DNA of 64,000 bases, from positions 372,001 to 436,000 of the forward strand of contig JADNRZ010000027.1 in the NCBI GenBank assembly GCA_015501605.1. Reading direction: 5' to 3'. The position numbers and the translations under genes are program-made. The stretch's first letter is position 1, and each line of letters starts with the position of its first letter. The stretch is from Panaeolus papilionaceus. Taxonomy: Eukaryota; Basidiomycota; Agaricomycetes; Agaricales. This document shows, piece by piece, positions 12,708 to 24,095 of the stretch. The notes under the pieces are model-generated. The model did no database searches, was not told the DNA's origin, and saw only the letters and a program-made list of their open reading frames with translations.

Positions 12708-13892
12708 GGCCAGGAATGCAGTCGCGCTATGTGCCCAAATCAAAGAGAAATGAAGGCCGAAGAAATGTAGACTCGAGAGAAAGAAAGGCAAAAACCACTA
12801 GCAAAGCCTGAACATATCAGTCCAGTGTCCACATAACACTCACCATCATCATTTACATCCGCTGCATCCCTCAACTCTCCTATATTCCTCATATACGCTG
12901 CTGTTTGCAGGAGGACGGAATAGGCTGCTTGTCTAGATAGCATAGAGGGAAGGTTGTTAGTTTCGACTTTCTTCAATAAATGAGGAAAAGAAAGGGGGAA
13001 AGAACGAAACGGGCGAGAATGGAAGATGAGGTTGGGAGAAAGAGAGGAGGGAAAAGAAAGTGAAGCAGCAACAGGAATGGGCGAAGTAAAGTGATGAAAT
13101 GACAACAATGAAGGAGAGGAGAGTGAAGAAAGGATGAGAGAAACGAAACGCGTCAAAAAGTAAAGTCGAGAGTGCAGAAATCGGAATTATAACGACAACA
13201 CAAAATAAAACCCTCGTCTCACCCCGAAAAAAAGAGCGAGTAGTAGCAGAGTGAAATGAGAGATAAACCCACCTTCCTCCCTTCCTCCCACCCCCGATGC
13301 CTCCCCCAACCATCCTTAAACTGCGGCTTCTGTTTCTCAATAATCAAGTCCAACTCTTTCGTTAATACCCCCGTCAACGAATTCGAATTCGAGGCGAGTC
13401 CCCCGGAGAAAGAGGAAGAGTTGACAGTGTCGCGTTGGCGGATGTTTTTGACGAGGCGTCTGTGGGCTGGGAAGGTTAGTGGGTTTATTTTGTTTCATGT
13501 GAGGATGAGTTAAATTTAAAGGTAGGGAGGAGAAAAGCACATAATATGGAAGAGAAATTGAGGAGAAAATGAAGAGGGAAAAAAGCAGCAACGACCAGAA
13601 CACATACTCAAAATCACCCATTATCTCATCTCGCGCTCTCAGTTCTACCTCTCCTCCCTTCTCACTCGTTGATTTTTTAGACTCGTCACTCCCTGATTCC
13701 AACCCCGAACCCGAGTCAGAGTCAGAGTCGGATTCCTCTGACGCTGGATCTGAAAGAGAATTAAGGTTCCTCCAATCTATGCAGAAGAATAACAAGGATG
13801 AGTGAACGGTGTGAAGCGTGATGAGAACGGAGTTTACCGACAATATCTTCGTCTGAATCCATCATAATATTCATTTTGACGAGTTAGCTTCG

Positions 13893-16800
13893 AGTTAGAG
13901 CATGAAATAAATAAGATATGTTGTCGCAGTGGTTGTGGTGGTGGACGTCAAGGAAAAAGACAAGATCAATTCCAACATGCTGGTGGCAGCTCGACAGGTT
14001 CCGCTGATGCCATCACCCATCATGCATCACAGAGAGTCACTCATTCATCGCAAGCCTCGGTCGTGTCTATGCCCCCTCCATGATCATGATCACACCTTTG
14101 TAGTTGAACTTCGTAGACTGTTGACTATTTTCTATATCTATGTGATGTGTAGAGAGGGTTAGGGGAAATGATTGTCCACCGCATAATGACGTATGTAGCT
14201 ATTTTTAGAGCTTCTTCCCCTTCCTCGCCTCCCCCATGTTCTCGTTCTTTCTCTCTTTCTCTCCCTTCCCCCTCTCTATCTCAATTCAAACAGAACCAAG
14301 ATCTTAAATAATCTAAGTATTCTAACGCTCCTCTGAACAGAAAGAACCCTTCTTCACCACCTTTCTCTAAATCCACGCCTAGCAATACGCCCAGCGTTAC
14401 GACTGTCCGCCTTCGAAGTGCGCCTTTATGAAGTTCCCCAGGAAAAAAGAGAGGAATTGTGTTGGGATGATGTGTTCATTCCGACGGGACTACGTGTGTC
14501 GTTTCATACCGGTTGTATGACGTTGGTGCTGAATGAATGAATGAGTGCATGGTTGATGATGCACGATGATGAACAGGCTCATCACCTCCTTCAATCACAT
14601 TTTACACCTCCCCACATCCACAGGCTATCAAGCGCCTGTATTCATCCCTCCTCCTCGCCTTCTTCTCCTCTTCCCCCATCTCTCATCGTCCCTTTCTCCT
14701 CATCCCCCGCGAGCCGACGAGACGAATTCGACATTGGAGATGAGGGGAATCGGCAGCGAGAAAGGCGAACAGGAAAGGGGCGAGGAGGCAGGATTTACAG
14801 TCTCAAGCCTTGCCACATCTCCCTGCATTCTCATAGCTACAAAGAACGTAGTCGGGCGCTACATAAATAGAGTCGAGAGGTGGGAGGTATGTTGGAAGGG
14901 AGCGAGTGCGGGATGGGACGGAACATCTCTCTGTTCGCCATCACCTTTCCTTCAGCCTTTGTCTCCTGTTTTCCGTTTACACTCTTAGTCTCAGCATCGG
15001 GTTTCGTTCGATCACGCGGCAACGACATCTTCAGACAGCTCGGAAGGCAAAGGCGGCGGAGGCAACGTAGGATCGATAGACGCTCTCAATAGGGGTCCAA
15101 GAGGTGATGTCATTCACGTCGAACAGTCTATGCGTTCTCTCGGTTGGTTGAGAATTGGGGGAGATGCGTAGATGCTGTGAGGGGGGCTTTGGGGTTGTTG
15201 AAGGGGCTTCTTCTCTTTAGGTCCCTCTTTCTCCAGTGCTTCCCTGCGTCGTCTGCGTCTCCTGAGTCTGTGTTGGGGGAGGCAGTTAAAGGGAGCGGGG
15301 TGAGGGGCGGGGAGACGCTAGGAGGTGTAGCGCTGAGCAGCCTCTATTAAGGCTCATTCAGCTTTAACGCAGACCTAGGATTAGATTTTGGGTTTCTATG
15401 TTTCGTGATGGGTATATGGGTGTTATTAATGCGTTTTAGATCGTTAAATAAATGTATTTGTATGGTAAACAATATTATTTCGGGGTAACCGATTCCATCA
15501 AGCGATCAAGTGAGAAGAGTATCAGCAATCCAGCAAAAAAAAATTGGGTGGAGTCCCAAACAGGAGTGTGTGCAGTGTCTCATCAGACACGGGTGCGTGC
15601 CTCGGGTTTCTACGAGATTGTGGTTGAAAGGGGCTCCTTTGGGGCGAAGGATCACTCTGGCATGGCAAGAGGAACACTCGATCTCGTCTATAGCTAGTGT
15701 CATAGTGTCATGTCTGACCTATGATGGGCGTTTGATCAAGGTTCCATAGGCGCCGTGTCATGAATCCTCTTCCACATGCATATATCGCAGGAATAAAGCA
15801 TGGTTTTGGCCAATTTCATCACTTGTGTGGCTCTAGTGTATACAGTTTGTATCACTGGTCATAATCCGTGGTAGGCTCTCTGACATCCAGACAGTCGTTC
15901 GCGGTATCATATTGAGTACAATTAATTGAGGGTCCTTTTACCTTCTCCAAAGGAAAGGGCTATCGTTCTGAATATGTGTATAGAATCTGTGTTGCAGATC
16001 CTTCACCGCCCCAAATCGCGTTTACACCCCGCCCTGTCCATGGGCTATCAAACACCTCTATTCATCCCCTTTCTCTGCTTTCTCTACCTCATCCCCTCAT
16101 GCCTCCTCCTCGGGGAGACGAAGTAAAAATTGAAAGCAGAGTAGAATGACAAGGGAGAACGAAGTCAAATGGAGAGGGAAAGAAGCGAAAGAGAAAGGGT
16201 ACACAATCTCAACCCCCGCCAACTTGCCTTGCATCCTCACAGCTACGAAAAACGTGGTCAGGCATTAATATAGAAATGGAGTCGAGAGAGGGGAGGTGTG
16301 TTGGAGGGGCTGGAGATGGATTCAATTCGTTACAGGGGTGGAAAGCTAGATGACTCGAAGCTTGGATTTCACGATTCCGACACAAAGCCTGGCATTTACG
16401 ACGACACGAAGCGCGGAAGCTACGACGACCAGAAAAACAGAGGCGCCCGAGGCAACTCCATCGACATCGAACAGTTCCCGCGGTCTCGCTCGGTCTCGAA
16501 TTGGGGGAGGTGGGTCACAGACGCTGTGAGGGGGGCTTTTGAGATAGTTGAGAGGTCTTCCTCGTCTTCCTCCCCCGTCTTCCTCTTCTACTTTGGCTTC
16601 TGCTCCTTGTGCGGCGGGGGCTGCATTGGGTGAGGAGGCTGGGGATGAAGCGGATTGGGCAAGAGAGAGGTAGACGCTCGGAGAAGTAGCATTGAGAGGT
16701 CTATATCGAGGCCACTACAACTTTAACGCAGACCCAGGATTAGATTTAGGGTTTCTGTACCTCGTGATGAACTATATGGGTGTTATTAATGGGTGTTAAA

Positions 16801-16992
16801 TTAAAGAGTATTATTTATATCACCGCCCGAACAGCATGAGGGCTAATCATGAGAACCCCACGAGACCTACTCATGCACGGCAGACAGAAGTAGCTGTGTC
16901 CAGTGTGCTGTGCTTTCTCTCGCACACCCATCTATCTTGAGTTCTACTCACCAGCACTTCCCTTAGTACTTACCATCCTCTGCTTCATTCCA
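13893..16992. other. Array spacer with two X remnants and a unique 0.45-kb segment
   Basis: Two successive copies of remnant X lie here. One spans about 14170-15450 (a frameshift interrupts it near 15140); the second spans about 15940-16830 and includes an open stretch 16298-16633 with RSVSNWGRWVTDAVRGAF, a string found degenerate near 15160 and 22220. Between them, about 15460-15925 matches no other unit and may be an insertion. There is no intact gene that I can support. The conserved GTPase leader follows at 16903-16992. Confidence 0.4.
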
Positions 16993-18302
16993 ATGTCCAC
17001 AATCCCCGATTTTGCAACCAAGCTCAAGTACATTAAGGTTCTTGGAGCCGTATCGGTAGAAAGGGTCTCAGAATTAGGGTCCATAGACGGAGGAAACGGT
17101 TATTTCGTAGTTGTGTAAATGCACAGTATTGCTACGCTGAGATTGCGACTCATACCTGCCCGCATAGGCTACTTGGTCCGACTGGGTCAGGAAAGAGTAG
17201 TGTGAGTTGTCTCCCTATCATTATTTTTGGTCAGCGTCAATTATGTCCTTGGGTAGTTCATAGAAGCAGTTGCATCAAACCCCTCACTCGGTCTATCCAG
17301 CAATAAGCTAGAGGGGTTTACAACATCTGTATCAATATATCGAGTTATAAATGCGGTGGTATATAGTTCAACTCCCATTTATTTAGTGGATGTCCCCGGG
17401 TTTGCCGATAGCAAGATATCGGTGATGAGCATAGTTTCCATGTTGAAAGATATGATGCAAACAACCCCGTAATTCCAGTTGTCTCTCATTTAGAACCACA
17501 CATTGACTTCAATACTAGATATTTAGATGTCTTCCACATTCTTTATCACACTCCTATCAACAACCCCCGTTTGCCCGGAAGCCAAAGACGGGTTTTGCGC
17601 ACTTTTGAGGCATTGGCAGGGCCCGACTCAGCAAGGAACATCACTGTCGTTTCGACAATGTGGGACTCAATTTGGAACGAAAACGTAAGGAGACGTGCAG
17701 AAGGAAATTTTTGCCAGCTTCGTGATGAGATTTGGAAGGTATGTTGCTCTTAGGGCATTCTTGTAGTAATATTGACTCTGCTATACACCCATCATACCCA
17801 TTAGAACTACATTTCTCAAGGAGCCGACATTGTCAAGTTTCACAACACGCAGGGTTCAGCTCTGACTATTTTAGAGGGCTCTCTTGAACGGGGCTGGGTG
17901 TTCGAATTCAGCATCCAGAAATCAATTGACCTGCCCCTTCGAGAAACGCCATTTGCATCACACATCTACAATGACCTCCAAACACGAATGCATGACCTTC
18001 AAATGCAGCAAGCCAGCATTCAATCAGAGCTGCAGATGACAACAGAGCGATCAGACAAAAAACTCAGGGCCATTTTGAGTGCACAACTCGAGGAGGTGCA
18101 GATGCTATTTGCGAAGTTTGAGGAAGAGTTACAAGAGTTGGAATCACCAGCTGGTCTTCCTGTCACCCTGGAACCTGTGCTATCAACCAACAAACCTGCT
18201 GCTGCAACACCACACCCTGGTGGAATATTCTCAAGGGCAACCAACAAACTGAAACAGTGGGGAAACAAACTTTCGAAGCAGAGGTTCCAATCGAGTCATT
18301 AA
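16993..18302 (+). CDS. G-domain (P-loop GTPase) protein, array copy C
   Basis: Exons 16993-17114, 17168-17201, 17257-17468, 17519-17738 and 17805-18302 join into a 361-aa frame. The P-loop LLGPTGSGKSS spans the exon 1-2 junction, with DVPGFADSKISVMSIV in exon 3 and VVSTMWDSIWNENV in exon 4. Exon 5 carries the coiled coil LQTRMHDLQMQQASIQSEL, a short Pro/Ala linker and a basic tail that ends QRFQSSH instead of KHRASN, a frameshift-like change in the last seven residues. All splice borders are GT..AG. It sits between remnant X (upstream, same strand) and decayed TFIIIC copy 3 (downstream, opposite strand), like its sisters. Confidence 0.8.
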
Positions 18303-18689
18303 CACCCGTGAGTCTCTTTCTGTCAGGTGCTACAGCGAGGTTGCTGATTCAATTTCAAGTTAAATTTGAAGTTTGAGCTCCAAGCTTCAAGATTTATCAC
18401 ATGCTACAACACTTGTCACTTGTACGTATATATATAGTCTCCCGTAGTCAGACCACGACAGATGATTTGAGGGTGGTATATATAGATATAATTTTTGATT
18501 TCGAAGATAACACAGCAATGGCATTGTGGATTTCGAGTACATCTCGGATGCCCATTTCTTATGGGAAGCCATTCGCAATTTTATTATTACTGAACTCTGG
18601 ATTGTGAAGAAGATAGGAGCCTGCTATCACTATCCAATTAGTCAGTGGAGTGTAGTGGGTTGCATTTTATGCCTGAGTCAATGCAACAC

Positions 18690-21290
18690 TCACCATGGTG
18701 TGCAACGCATGCCTAAGATCCCTGAACCTGATAGTGATTCGGGGATCAAACTTTGAAGAGAATCTGACCCTTGTCGTTGGCAGGCTGGTGATATCTGCGT
18801 CCAAGTAGGAACGAGCAAGGCTCGACGAAGCCACTCTAAACGGCAGCTCCGTATCGCTTTTAAGGTCTCATTCGAAGGCCGACGAAAACTTGAATTAAGG
18901 GTAACGGGAGAAGGGAGGTGAAAATAAAAATACAAGGCATTGGCCAACGGTACAGCACCAGTAAAAATAACAAGACAAGACAAGACAAATTAAAATGCCG
19001 CTTCTCTTGCAAAAAGGTCATGCTAGTCACCCTCATCAGCGAACAACTTTCAAAGTGTGAAAAATACAACCCACCCCCGCCTGTTCAGCCAACTCCAACA
19101 CATTCTCGTAATGCTTCACCGCATGCGAATAATGTCCTAGCTCATAAAATGTTCTCCCAAAATTATCCTCACCCCCGCCGTCGTCGTACTACGCTGATGT
19201 GCGCACGACGTCTTCAAGCGAGGAACAAAACCCCTGATGACCGGAGTGAGGTCAAGGTCCTAGAGGGCGCTCTGAGGGTGCGGGTTGGTGTTTCGGCAGT
19301 AACAAAGCCTTTGTAGAGATAGAATATAACGAGATTTCGAAGCAGACGACACTTCCTGAGACTAAGATGACTGACTGAGACTAAAACTTGAAATGTGGGC
19401 CAAAAGTAAGCTGCTTTATTTTTACGAAGCCTTCAGAATTAAGTACAAATGAAATGAACTAAAATACCGACTATGGGGGGGTTCGAAACGACACAAGAGA
19501 GCGCCCAGGAACATAAGAAAAGGGTTCGTAACAAAGGAATATCTTAAAAGGAGTTGCAAGAGAGGGGGTGGAATGAGGAGAGAGGGCGGTTGAATGGTAA
19601 AAGGGGTCTAAAATATGAATTAACTGATGGAATAAATAGGAATTTGGAAGCCCGTATGAAAGGTGAAGTGCGGAGTGATGGGATGCGGCGTCGGTCTATT
19701 CCAATTCGTGTCGTGGCGGCTGATAGGGATGATACGAGCAACGGTCTTAGCGATATAAGTGCGCGCGGACGGCGAAAGGGGGCGTGGTAACCAAAATAGG
19801 TAAGCGGTGATGTGTGCGTGTGTGCGTGCGTGATGGTAATTCTGGAATTAAGCGTGATTGCGGGTGCAGGTGAGCGCGCTGCTCATCAACGCAGGCTTGC
19901 GGTACTCGGTCATGAATGCCATCGCTTGCAAAACGAGATGGTGCTGTTGTCGGATTGGCACTGCATAGCACCCCATATTGAGGCGATGGCGGGACGGAGG
20001 CAGATCATGGGGTCATTGGGGGTCGTAGATGTGAAGGAGGTAGACTGGCTTATAAACAGGGTTGGATTAGAGACGAAGAATAACGAGTAAGTTAAACGTA
20101 AGGAAAGCTCACGAATAGCACTTTGGTAACTCTTTGTGGCGACACAAATCTGTCTGTATATCACAACGATGACGGGATTCTCTTTCGTCGGAATCCTAGG
20201 TATCCCCTCCGCATTCGTCTTTGCACTGACCCCACGCCCACCTGCCGTTGGCTCAGGCGCCTCATCGTCCTCGTCCCCATCTTCAGTCTTCTTCTTCCCT
20301 GCACCACCCCCTGTTGTTGCAGTCGCCGCATACCGCCCATGCCATCTCAAAATCCGCAGGTTTTTCACCGCCGTATCCGAACGCTTCATCTCCATGAACA
20401 AATGCTGCAGTGTCGACGTGATAAAGCTATCTCTGATTTTAAGCCCACTTGCGAGGCAGGCGGGGAGGATCCCGAGAGGCTCGTTGTTGAATTGATGTTG
20501 TGTCATGAGTTTGCGGGCTTGTTCGATGACGACATCAGGCCGTTCAGCGAGGATAGTGCATGCTCTGCGTTGCGTGAGCATGAGGGAAGGCGATAACAGA
20601 AGAAACAAACGTACTGGTCAATGCGATACGAATTGCGCTTTGCCGGTCTCGTGGTTGGTATGCGTTTGATACAATGATGTGCTGCAGAATTTCTTCAGCG
20701 ACATCGTATTGGCCTCACTTGATGAAGCATTACTATGAAACGGTGTGTTAGTATGGGTATGAGACTGGGAAATAAAGCGAAAAATAAAATAGAAATCCAT
20801 CAACGTACCTGCATAAACTGCCTCAATCAATCATCAGACGACACCTCTACCACGCCGACTTGGTATTTCGTTGGGCGAGGGTGTCTTATCCTGTATAGAT
20901 GCGTATTTTGGTTAGTATGTAATTTTTTCGATATAAAGTAGGGGCAAGGGGAGAGGAGCAACGAGGTTGGAGAGGCACAAAGAGGGAGAGGAGGAGAGGC
21001 AAAAAGAAAAAAGAACGCAACATACTAATATCAAGTTGCAACTGATCCGTCATCCAATCCTTGGCCTTATCAGCCGTCAGATGGTCATGAGCAACGTGTT
21101 TTTGGAAAGTGAAAGGTCTGAAAAGTCAACTCACCTGACCCGTCAAAAACAGATTCGGAGAGAGCATTGGGGTTCCAATCTATGCAGAAGGAGAAAAACA
21201 AACGAGTGCGCATTGAGAATCGTGATGAGAAGAGGCATACTGACGATATCTATGTCTAAGTACATCGTGATACCCCTTTTTCAGGTGAAG
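18690..21290 (-). pseudogene. Decayed TFIIIC tau-131/Sfc4-like TPR gene, array copy 3, with internal deletion and transposon
   Basis: Only the C-terminal half and a sliver of the 5' end remain. A continuous stretch at 19910-20608 reads through ILAERPDVVIEQARKLMTQH, FITSTLQHLFMEMKRSDTAV and ENPVIVVIYRQICVATKSY, a region typical of Sfc4. The next piece (MICLRPAIASIWGAMQCQSD) precedes a 694-bp transposon at 19195-19888, and the last piece (EKRHFNLSCLVIF, then GAVPLANALYFYFHL) lies near 18900-19010. About 2 kb encoding the region between the acidic N-terminus and FRETRNLFLTSR, present in copies 1, 2 and 4, is missing around 21130-21180. The deletion, the transposon and the lost splice sites make it non-functional. 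Confidence 0.7.
19195..19888. mobile_element. 0.7-kb TIR element, copy 1 (4-bp ACGC duplication)
   Basis: A 694-bp segment starts TGATGTGCGCACGACGTC and ends GAGCGCGCTGCTCATCA, so the termini are imperfect inverted repeats of the form TGATG-GC. ACGC flanks it on both sides (19191-19194 and 19889-19892). TFIIIC copies 1, 2 and 4 lack it at the same place, giving empty sites. A diverged second copy lies at 40758-41458. It has no open frame with recognisable transposase motifs. The superfamily is uncertain; a 4-bp duplication is not diagnostic. Confidence 0.75.
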
Positions 21291-22578
21291 TAAATTCTAG
21301 AGCATGAAATAAATAAAATTAATCGTCTTGTCATGTGTTGGTGGTGGACGTCAAGGAAGAAGACAAAATCAATTCAAACTGGATTAGACTGGCTTTCCGT
21401 GCCGGCGAGGCAGGTTCCGCTGATACCATCACCCATCACTGGCACCAACAGTCACCGTTCATCACAAGCCTCAGTCGTGTCTATGCTCCCTCTTGCTCCC
21501 TCCATGATCATGATCATATCCTTGTAGTTGAACCCCATAGACTGTTGAATATTTCTATATCTATGTGAAGTGTAGAGGGTTAGGGGGAAGTATTGGACGA
21601 CGGATCCGGGGCATAATGACGCATGTAGCTATTTTATAATTTTAGCTCTCCTTCCTCTTCCTCGCCTCCCCTATTTTCTTGTTCTCTCTCTTTCTCTCCC
21701 TCCCCCTCCTCTATCTTGATTTAAACAGAACCAGGGTCTTAACTAATATAAGTATTCTAACCCCTCTCTCATCATCTTTTCTCCTCGCCCCACCGCAAGC
21801 CGACAGGACGAAGTCGACGTTACAGATGAGGGGAATCGGCAGCGAGAGAAGGGCGAACAGGAAAGGGACAAGGAGAGACGATATACAACCTCAACGCCCG
21901 CCACATCTCCTATATCCTCACAGCTACGAATGACGTAGTCAGGTGCTACACAAATGGAGTCGAGAGGGGGAGCAAGGGCGGGACGGGACAGGATCTCTCC
22001 GTTTGCTATCACCTCTCCTTCAGCCTTTGTCTTCAGCTTTCCGGTCGCGCTCTCAGTCTCAGCATCTAGTGTCGTTCAATCACACAGCAACGATATGTTC
22101 AGACGACTCGGAAGGCAAAGGTGGGGGATGCAACATAGGGGCTATGATAGACGCTCTAGGTAGAGGTTCAAGAGGTAACCTTGTCCACATCGAACAATCT
22201 CCGCGTTTGAGGAGTGTGGAGAATTGGGGGAGATGGGTTGAGGCCGTGAGGGGGACGCAGATGCGCAGAGCGAAGGGGAGAAGAGGGAGAGACGCTACGA
22301 GATGTAGCCCTGCATGAGCTGTATCGAGGCTACTTCGACTTTGACGCATACCTAAGATTAGATTTTGGGTTTTTGTACTTCATGACGGCGTATATGGGGG
22401 TTATTAATAGATTTAAAATTAAATACCATGTCCCGATCAGCACGAGGGCTCAGTAATCGAGACATATTCATGCACATCAGACTTATCCAGTGTGGTGGGC
22501 TTTTCTCGCTCCTCCATCCATCTTGACCTCAACTCGCCAACACCTCCCTTAGCACTTACCACCCTCTGCTTCATTCTG
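21291..22578. other. Array spacer with remnant X
   Basis: The spacer contains the repeated GTGGTGGACGTC block (near 21340), the TC-rich tract (near 21680-21720) and an X remnant with open stretches (for example 21943-22317, with LRSVENWGRWVEAVRGT) that cannot be joined without frameshifts. The GTPase leader occupies about 22490-22578. Confidence 0.4.
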
Positions 22579-23884
22579 ATGTCAACAATCCCCGATTTTG
22601 CAACCAAGCTCGAGTACATCAAGGTTCTTGGAGCAGTATCAGTAGAAAGGGTCTCCAAATTCGACTCGGAGGCACTTAGTCATCTCGTGTTTGTGTAAAT
22701 GCAAATTAATCCTACGTATGGCGAGATTGCGACTCATATGTGTACACATAGGCTACTTGGTCCGACTGGGTCAGGGAAGAGTAGTGTGAGTTGTATCACA
22801 ATCATTATTGTCAGTCAACCTCAATATATCTCCTCGGGTAGTTCATAGAAGCAGTCACATCCAACCCCTCACTTGGTCTCTCCAGCGATAAGCTGGAGGG
22901 GTTCACACAATGTGTATCAATATATCGAACTATAAATGCGGTGGCATATGGTGCTCCCATTTATTTAGTGGATGTACCCGGGTTTGCAGATAGCAAAATA
23001 TCGGCAATGAGCATAGTTTCCATGTTAAAAGATATGCTTCAAACAAATCCGTAATTTCCAGTTGTCTCTCATTTCAGGGGTGCTTGCTAATTTTGATACT
23101 CACTAGGGGATTAATCCGTTTCCGTATTCTTTATCACACACCTATCAATAACCCACGTTTGCCCGGAAGCCAAAGACGGGTCCTGCGGACTTTCGAGGCA
23201 TTGACAGGGCCCGAGTCAGCAAGGAATGTCATTGTTGTTTCTACGATGTGGGACTCAATTTGGACCGAAAACGGAAGGAGACGTGCGGAAGGAAACTTTA
23301 CCCAGCTTTGGGAGGAGATATGGAAGGTATGTCGCTCTCAGGACATTCCCAGAGTATTGAACTTACTGTACACCCATGATGCCCATTAGGATTACATTGC
23401 CCACGGAGCCAAGATTGTCAAATTTCATAACACGCCAGAGTCGGCTCTGACTATTTTGGATGATGCTTTTCATCGAGGCACAGTGATAACAAAATTCAGC
23501 GTCCAACAATCAATTCATCGTCCCATTCGAGAATCTCCATTTGCATCACACATCTATGATGACCTCCAAACACGGATCCAGGACCTTCAAATGCAGCAAG
23601 CTAACATTCAACTGGAGCTGCAGATGGCAACAGAGCCACCTGACGAAAAACTCGAAGCCATTTTGATTGTGCAACTCGAGGAGGTGCAGATGCTATGCAC
23701 CAAGTTTGAGGAAGAGTTGCATAAGTTTGGACCACCACCTGATCCTCCTGTCACCCTGGAACCTGCGCCACCGATCAGTGATCCTGCTGCCCTAACACCT
23801 CGCCCTGGTGGAATATTCACAAGGGCAATCAACGGAGTGAAAAGGTGGGGAAACAAGCTTTTCAAGCACAGAGCTTCCAATTGA
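22579..23884 (+). CDS. G-domain (P-loop GTPase) protein, array copy D
   Basis: Exons 22579-22694, 22752-22785, 22842-23050, 23107-23326 and 23390-23884 give a 357-aa frame. The P-loop LLGPTGSGKSS is formed across exons 1-2 and followed by FIEAVTSNPSLGLSSDKL. DVPGFADSKISAMSIV gives the G3-like motif, VVSTMWDSIW the G4-like position. Exon 5 encodes LQTRIQDLQMQQANIQLEL, a coiled coil, then a Pro-rich linker (DPPVTLEPAPPISDPAAL) and the basic tail KRWGNKLFKHRASN. No disabling change is visible. The family's biochemical role is GTP binding; substrate or partner is unknown. The conserved basic C-terminus following a coiled coil could suit membrane or nucleic-acid contact, which is inference. Confidence 0.8.
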
Positions 23885-24095
23885 TTCAGCATTGCCGGTA
23901 ATTCTCTCTCAATCAGGTGCTATGGCAATTTTGCTGATTCATGTTTGAACTTCAAGCTTCAGGTTTAATCATGTACTACTACACTTATCCCTCGTATATT
24001 TATATGTAACTTTTGATTTTGAAGATAACAGAATTATGATATTATCGATTTCGAGGAAATGCCGAGGCCAATTTATTATGGGAGGCCTACAAAAA

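Larger units (their letters stand above)
10250..13892 (-). pseudogene. Decayed TFIIIC tau-131/Sfc4-like TPR gene, array copy 2
   Basis: This copy has the best-preserved 5' end. A start at about 13892 gives MNIMMDSDEDIV, a short intron, then an acidic Ser/Asp/Glu run (DWRNLNSLSDPASEESDSDS) and a Lys/Glu stretch ending GDFEYV near 13610. A second piece lies at 13285-13480 (GGLASNSNSLTGVLTKELDL). LLQTAAYMRNIGELRDAADV lies near 12845-12930, FKETRNLFLTSRV near 11870-11910, and the C-terminal pieces (CLYLAIASIGRAMQRSSNN; YLHAAKHYGKCWDWLNRRG) at 10488-10721. Several joins cannot be made in frame and the central TPR block is missing. It is probably a pseudogene derived from the TFIIIC subunit, although the N-terminal exons alone are open. 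Confidence 0.65.
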
